From Deltaproteobacteria bacterium UBA6601 (GTDB lineage: Bacteria > Myxococcota_A > UBA796 > UBA9615): a DNA stretch of 28,931 bases. The stretch covers positions 1 through 28,931 of the forward strand of contig DJIF01000143.1 of NCBI GenBank assembly GCA_002433485.1, given 5' to 3'. Both the position numbers and the translations under genes were made by a program. The notes beneath the pieces were generated by a model, which saw only the letters and a program-made list of their open reading frames with translations, was not told the origin of the DNA and searched no databases. Of the stretch, positions 26,801 through 28,931 are shown in pieces (position 1 is the stretch's first letter; each line of letters begins with the position of its first letter).

Positions 26801-26916
26801 AGGGTCATCAAGCTAAAGGCCAACAGCCGCGCTTTGGACAGCGCACGAGCCGGCGCCGGCGACAGCGACGGGGTCGAGGACTCGATGGCGGGGCTGGGTG
26901 GGTCGGGCTCAGTCAT
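23806..26916 (-). CDS. Membrane-anchored SGNH hydrolase split by a TPR-like repeat region
   Basis: The protein has 1036 residues. The ATG at 26916 has GGGAG eight bases upstream, which is better than the TTG at 26931. A single membrane segment (about 31-53) is followed by SGNH hydrolase blocks: GDS with S85, YNLGVSASNS with G120, and TGANN with N152. About 800 residues of helical, Ala/Leu/Arg-rich TPR-like repeats follow. The SGNH fold then seems to resume near 955-1012 (VALTYPFPGG, LLDLYGHF, then EDHVNARGY with H1012). The canonical D-x-x-H is not exact, since Asp directly precedes His. Family members are esterases or O-acetyl transferases/esterases of glycans and lipids. The substrate is unknown. 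The catalytic domain probably faces the periplasm. Confidence 0.77.
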   Translation of the reverse strand: MTEPDPPSPAIESSTPSLSPAPARALSKARLLAFSLMTLCAFLVGLELLLQVLALRAEEHGEFPSDGALVEPVEDAYRVVAVGDSWVYGAESLPEEAFIEVFAARFTERTRIGVQVYNLGVSASNSAQSLLALNEVIERVRPQLVVALTGANNMLHDIGVAEAAKLMGDDARMVPGLTLLSRSRLVRLARLIWVTVFARPQQRATGDGPAGSFSADPFGSPGLPEPPARRPSQVVKLPWWDLFVQRRWEDGLRVLEDTPLPSGLDTRQQGLKDSWEALFLAHLDRFEEAEHKVASALRLGGDPATAWEARAVLASRREQPLLAMQHRVRAAQADGLPWIRERARGLVLMELEAWQAAQSWLLGVQDASPGNLEVLMGLARLPSVARHEDTDAALFKGPRGLVSRPEYFDWHLASSGKVDRAVASLGEKEGEESPLLEVTRARAAAAEARTADAIAGFRSVLSRADANELDRDRARAGLLGLSEDAAELEEWLGQPVESLVVSAANVFALVRWYRERGTCAQAIAAGQLGLEQGYSPTQLEMDAGECLARGLGWSLAEQVISRGVVIDRPALVLGERAGTLPSSLSAPAYSGWAAFQTRDFSFDPERVPLDWQALLLAHAERSDEALATAERALRWGAGDPVVIAAAQAFAWRQQGHFLASFAAAVRAALGEGDPWVRALCLGWVLIDARRYQAGQRQLLDVLRVAPGYLEALEMLSLVPRPVRAPATEVALRHAPSGRVAGHRWARWYLDQERSREARLALQWPEEAQLDDALNQARRSLQQARILEMEGQVDAAVEAFSRAAEQALAAGDQALSCRAQAAGLRIAGSARADRLIELGERCPEHPEAALVMARSRSTEGHCEQTRKSAWRAVELGADPRSIVPWIEPCVSVEELGIWMRERLERLDAPEEALSWLLGRYEPGNEEQTATPSARSEAPLVVTHLDAMHRLSRAQGADFVALTYPFPGGHHLHLRDLMVEYAPTRRLPLLDLYGHFEHIFSEEEWQGMRTPEDHVNARGYREMGELLFQHLAERDLLP

Positions 26917-26990
26917 GACTACCGCTCCCAATTATCACGGAATCATTGCCGCAGCGGGCCCGCAACAGCAAAGTGCCCTGTTTTGAACAC

Positions 26991-27015
26991 AAGATGCTCG
27001 ATCTGACAGCATCTT
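26991..27015. promoter_or_regulatory. Inverted repeat, possible activator site upstream of glnB
   Basis: AAGATGC and GCATCTT form perfect 7-base arms around an 11-base spacer, about 130 bases upstream of the sigma-54 promoter. That distance suits an enhancer for a bacterial enhancer-binding protein such as NtrC. The sequence is not the enterobacterial NtrC consensus, so the factor is unknown. The rest of 26917-27120 shows nothing else recognisable. Confidence 0.35.
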
Positions 27016-27120
27016 TCGCGCTCCGCGCCCGCTCCCGAGCCTGTCCCGGCCTTGCCTCCTGCAGCCGATCTACTTGAGATCACAGGAGATTGAAAAAACC
27101 TTAGCGCCGAGCTGCTTTGC

Positions 27121-27136
27121 TGGCACGCCCCTTGCT
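27121..27136 (+). promoter_or_regulatory. Sigma-54 (RpoN) promoter of glnB-glnA
   Basis: TGGCACG-CCCC-TTGCT matches the -24/-12 consensus at every key position (GG at 27122-27123, GC at 27134-27135, ten bases between). Transcription would start near 27147, about 40 bases before the glnB ATG. This implies control by an enhancer-binding protein under nitrogen limitation. Confidence 0.88.
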
Positions 27137-27187
27137 CAAGGAAGCCAGCATCTCAGCACGGCAGTGGTTTGTCGTCATGAGGAGATC

Positions 27188-27526
27188 ATGAAGAAGATCG
27201 AAGCCATCCTGAAGCCCTTCAAGCTCGACGAGGTCCGAGAGCGGCTCTCTGATCTTGGCATCCGAGGCCTGACGGTCACCGAAGTCAAGGGCTTTGGCCG
27301 CCAGAAGGGCCACACCGAGCTCTATCAGGGGGCTGAGTACGTCGTCGACTTCCTGCCCAAGGTCAAGATTGAAGTGGTGGTGGAGAACGAGCGGGTCGAA
27401 GAGGTCATCACGGCCATCGTTACGGGCGCCCGCACCGACCGCATTGGCGACGGCAAGATCTTTGTCCTGCCCGTAGAAACAGCAGTTCGCATTCGAACCG
27501 AAGAACGCGGTCCGGAAGCCCTATAG
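27188..27526 (+). CDS. glnB: Nitrogen regulatory protein P-II
   Basis: The protein has 112 residues, the exact family length. The ATG at 27188 follows AGGAG (27180-27184); an upstream extension to 27074 would cross the sigma-54 promoter and was rejected. It starts MKKIEAILKPFKLDEV. The T-loop has Y51 in GAEYVVDFLPK, the uridylylation site in proteobacterial PII. The later TGARTDRIGDGKIFV segment is the ATP/2-oxoglutarate-binding B loop. The trimer senses 2-oxoglutarate, ATP/ADP and, through GlnD, glutamine. It shares a sigma-54 operon with a glutamine synthetase, 55 bases downstream. GlnK is an equally fair name, although no amtB is adjacent. Confidence 0.96.
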   Translation: MKKIEAILKPFKLDEVRERLSDLGIRGLTVTEVKGFGRQKGHTELYQGAEYVVDFLPKVKIEVVVENERVEEVITAIVTGARTDRIGDGKIFVLPVETAVRIRTEERGPEAL

Positions 27527-27581
27527 AAAGCCCTTATAACCCCCAACCCAACCCTGGTCTCATACACCCCACGGAGAACCC

Positions 27582-28610
27582 ATGTTCGCTGAGTACATCT
27601 GGATTGATGGAACTACCCCAACCCGCACCCTACGTTCGAAGACCAAGGTCTTTGCTGAAGCGCCCGAGCGCGACGCCAACGGCATGCCTCTGCTCCCTGA
27701 TTGGAGCTTTGATGGCAGCTCCACCGAGCAGGCAGTCGGCGACTCTTCAGACTGCCTGCTGCGCCCGATGCACGTGATCCCCGACCCGGTCCGAGGCGGC
27801 GACCACGTGTTGGCCATGTGCGAGGTCTTCGACGCGGACGGCAGCACTCCCCACGCCAGCAATACCCGCGCGATCCTGCGCCAGTTCCTCGAGACACACC
27901 CCGGCTACGAGGACGCCTGGTTCGGGATGGAGCAGGAATACGTGCTGTTCGACGGCTCCCGCCCGCTGGGCTTCGGCAACGACCGCCGCTTCCCGCCCGC
28001 TCAGGGCCCTTACTACTGTGGAGTCGGCGCCGATGAAGTCTATGGCCGCGAGCTGGTCGAGGACCACATGAAGGCCTGCTTTGAAGCGGGCATCCGCATC
28101 AGTGGCATCAACGCTGAGGTGATGCCGGGGCAGTGGGAGTTCCAGGTCGGCCCCTGTACGGCCCTGCAGGTGGGAGACCACCTCTGGATGGCGCGCTGGC
28201 TGCTGTATCGCCTCGGCGAAGACTACGGCATCAACGCCACCCTCGACCCCAAGCCGGTACCTGGAGACTGGAACGGCAGCGGCATGCACACCAACTTCTC
28301 TACCGGCGGGATGCGCGCTCCGGGCGGCATGAAGCTGATCGAGGAGTGGTGCGAGAAAGCCGGCGCCCAGGAACGCATCGAGTCCCACCTGGCAGCCTAC
28401 GGAGACGGTATCGAGATGCGCCTGACCGGCAAGCACGAGACCTGCTCCTACAAGGACTTCAAGTACGGCGTCAGCGACCGCACGGCATCCATTCGGATCC
28501 CACTGGGTACCGCCCAGGATGGCTTCGGCTACCTTGAAGACCGCCGGCCTAACGCCAACGCCTGCCCCTACAGCGTGGCGGTGGAGATGCTCAAGACCGA
28601 TGCAAGCTAA
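27582..28610 (+). CDS. Glutamine synthetase, eukaryotic-like type II (GSII)
   Basis: This enzyme of 342 residues makes glutamine from glutamate, ammonia and ATP. Length and motifs are those of GSII rather than of the roughly 470-residue GSI: YIWIDGT at the start, WSFDGSSTEQA, GPYYCGVGADEVYGRE, SGINAEVMPGQWEFQVG, GDWNGSGMHTNFST, RLTGKHET, and SIRIP with GYLEDRRPNANACPY. The catalytic Glu residues are in MEQEY and NAEVMPGQWEFQ. The GSI adenylylation-loop Tyr region is absent. GGAG precedes the ATG. Bacterial GSII (GlnII) is known from rhizobia and actinomycetes, where it is controlled by transcription. Here it follows glnB under a sigma-54 promoter and ends at a hairpin. Confidence 0.95.
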   Translation: MFAEYIWIDGTTPTRTLRSKTKVFAEAPERDANGMPLLPDWSFDGSSTEQAVGDSSDCLLRPMHVIPDPVRGGDHVLAMCEVFDADGSTPHASNTRAILRQFLETHPGYEDAWFGMEQEYVLFDGSRPLGFGNDRRFPPAQGPYYCGVGADEVYGRELVEDHMKACFEAGIRISGINAEVMPGQWEFQVGPCTALQVGDHLWMARWLLYRLGEDYGINATLDPKPVPGDWNGSGMHTNFSTGGMRAPGGMKLIEEWCEKAGAQERIESHLAAYGDGIEMRLTGKHETCSYKDFKYGVSDRTASIRIPLGTAQDGFGYLEDRRPNANACPYSVAVEMLKTDAS

Positions 28611-28640
28611 TTGCAGCTGAGCTCAATCAGGCTAGCTTTG

Positions 28641-28668
28641 AAGGCCCCATCCGCAGCGATGGGGCCTT
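28641..28668 (+). terminator. Hairpin terminator after glutamine synthetase
   Basis: AAGGCCCCATC and GATGGGGCCTT are perfect 11-base arms with a six-base loop, 30 bases after the stop codon. The following bases are only moderately T-rich, so termination may be partial or Rho-assisted. Confidence 0.75.
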
Positions 28669-28773
28669 CCTGGTTCTGGCGCTGGCGGCTGCCACTAAAG
28701 GACCTCCGGGCAGGACCAACGCAGACGGCCATCAGGTCCTGCTGCTAGTCTTGCAGTTCTAGGAGTCGTAACC

Positions 28774-28931
28774 GTGAAAAACCAGCCCATCTTGCTTGTG
28801 ATCCTGCTGCTGACCCTGGCGAGTTGCTATCCGGACCCACCGCTACCGCAAGACGACGATGACAGCGCGGTAGGCGACGATGACGACAGCGCGGTGGGCG
28901 ACGATGACGACAGCGCGGTGGGCGACGACGA
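28774..28931 (+). CDS. Lipoprotein with Asp-rich tandem-repeat linker, partial
   Basis: The first 52 residues are visible and the rest lies beyond the window. AGGAG (28761-28765) is eight bases before the GTG. The N-terminus has a Lys, a leucine-rich core and the lipobox LASC with Cys18. DDDDSAVG repeats begin at residue 27, with three copies started before the edge. Such Asp-Ser-Ala/Gly repeats right after the lipidated Cys are common in predicted surface lipoproteins of myxobacterial-type genomes. They probably act as a flexible, calcium-prone tether for a C-terminal domain. That domain is not visible, so no function is assigned. Confidence 0.8.
   Translation, partial: MKNQPILLVILLLTLASCYPDPPLPQDDDDSAVGDDDDSAVGDDDDSAVGDD
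28852..28931 (+). repeat. 24-base tandem repeat encoding DDDDSAVG
   Basis: Three full copies and the start of a fourth are visible. The second and third copies are identical in sequence and the first differs at a few bases. This suggests recent expansion by slippage or unequal exchange. The repeat continues past the window edge. Confidence 0.85.

Noticed and set aside
25756..27006. Plus-strand open frame of 416 codons
   Set aside because: It is antisense to the SGNH/TPR gene and is of low-complexity composition.
28852..28931. CRISPR array
   Set aside because: The repeats are in-frame, directly abutting and coding, with no spacers.

Overview
The window is GC-rich, densely packed chromosomal DNA from what looks like a Gram-negative bacterium with an outer membrane. 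Supporting signs are lipobox lipoproteins, a LolA-like periplasmic protein and a beta-barrel ending in Phe. Several traits point to a myxobacterial or other deltaproteobacterial-type lineage (Myxococcota or relatives): a Pkn2-type Ser/Thr kinase, sphingolipid genes, a eukaryotic-type glutamine synthetase, and a surface lipoprotein with a repeated DDDDSAVG linker. The lineage is an inference from gene content. No rRNA, tRNA, insertion sequence, phage gene or CRISPR array was seen. No stretch over 300 bases lacks a gene.

Layout. The left edge holds the N-terminal part of an enoyl-ACP-reductase-like SDR (minus, cut by the window) and an unknown lipoprotein (minus). Divergent from these is a plus-strand run: serine palmitoyltransferase (spt), a GNAT-like protein resembling bacterial ceramide synthase, an NAD-dependent epimerase/reductase resembling CerR, and an AsmA-like/GT51 glycosyltransferase fusion. 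The last three are joined by stop/start overlaps. Next on the plus strand come a SAM methyltransferase, a multidomain membrane Ser/Thr kinase, ribF (overlapping the kinase stop) and aroE.

From 12.3 to 20.2 kb everything is on the minus strand. In transcription order the genes are larB, larC, a LolA-like lipid-carrier protein, an outer-membrane barrel, a DUF2225-like periplasmic protein, a UbiA-family polyprenyl-phosphate phosphoribosyltransferase and tyrS. Beyond this lie a plus-strand C-terminal-processing (S41) protease with a long extra C-terminus, and a minus-strand pentapeptide-repeat protein behind a near-consensus sigma-70 promoter. A very large minus-strand membrane protein follows, whose SGNH hydrolase domain is split by about 800 residues of helical repeats.

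The right end is a nitrogen-assimilation operon. A textbook sigma-54 promoter precedes glnB (PII) and a GSII-type glutamine synthetase, closed by a strong hairpin. A lipoprotein with an Asp-rich tandem repeat then runs off the window.

How the genes fit together. Two blocks point to envelope lipid biology: the putative ceramide operon with its AsmA-GT51 partner, and the LolA-like/barrel/UbiA operon. The ceramide set (condensation, reduction, N-acylation) is the most coherent system here. The AsmA-GT51 fusion coupled to it is the least explained part and the best candidate for something undescribed.
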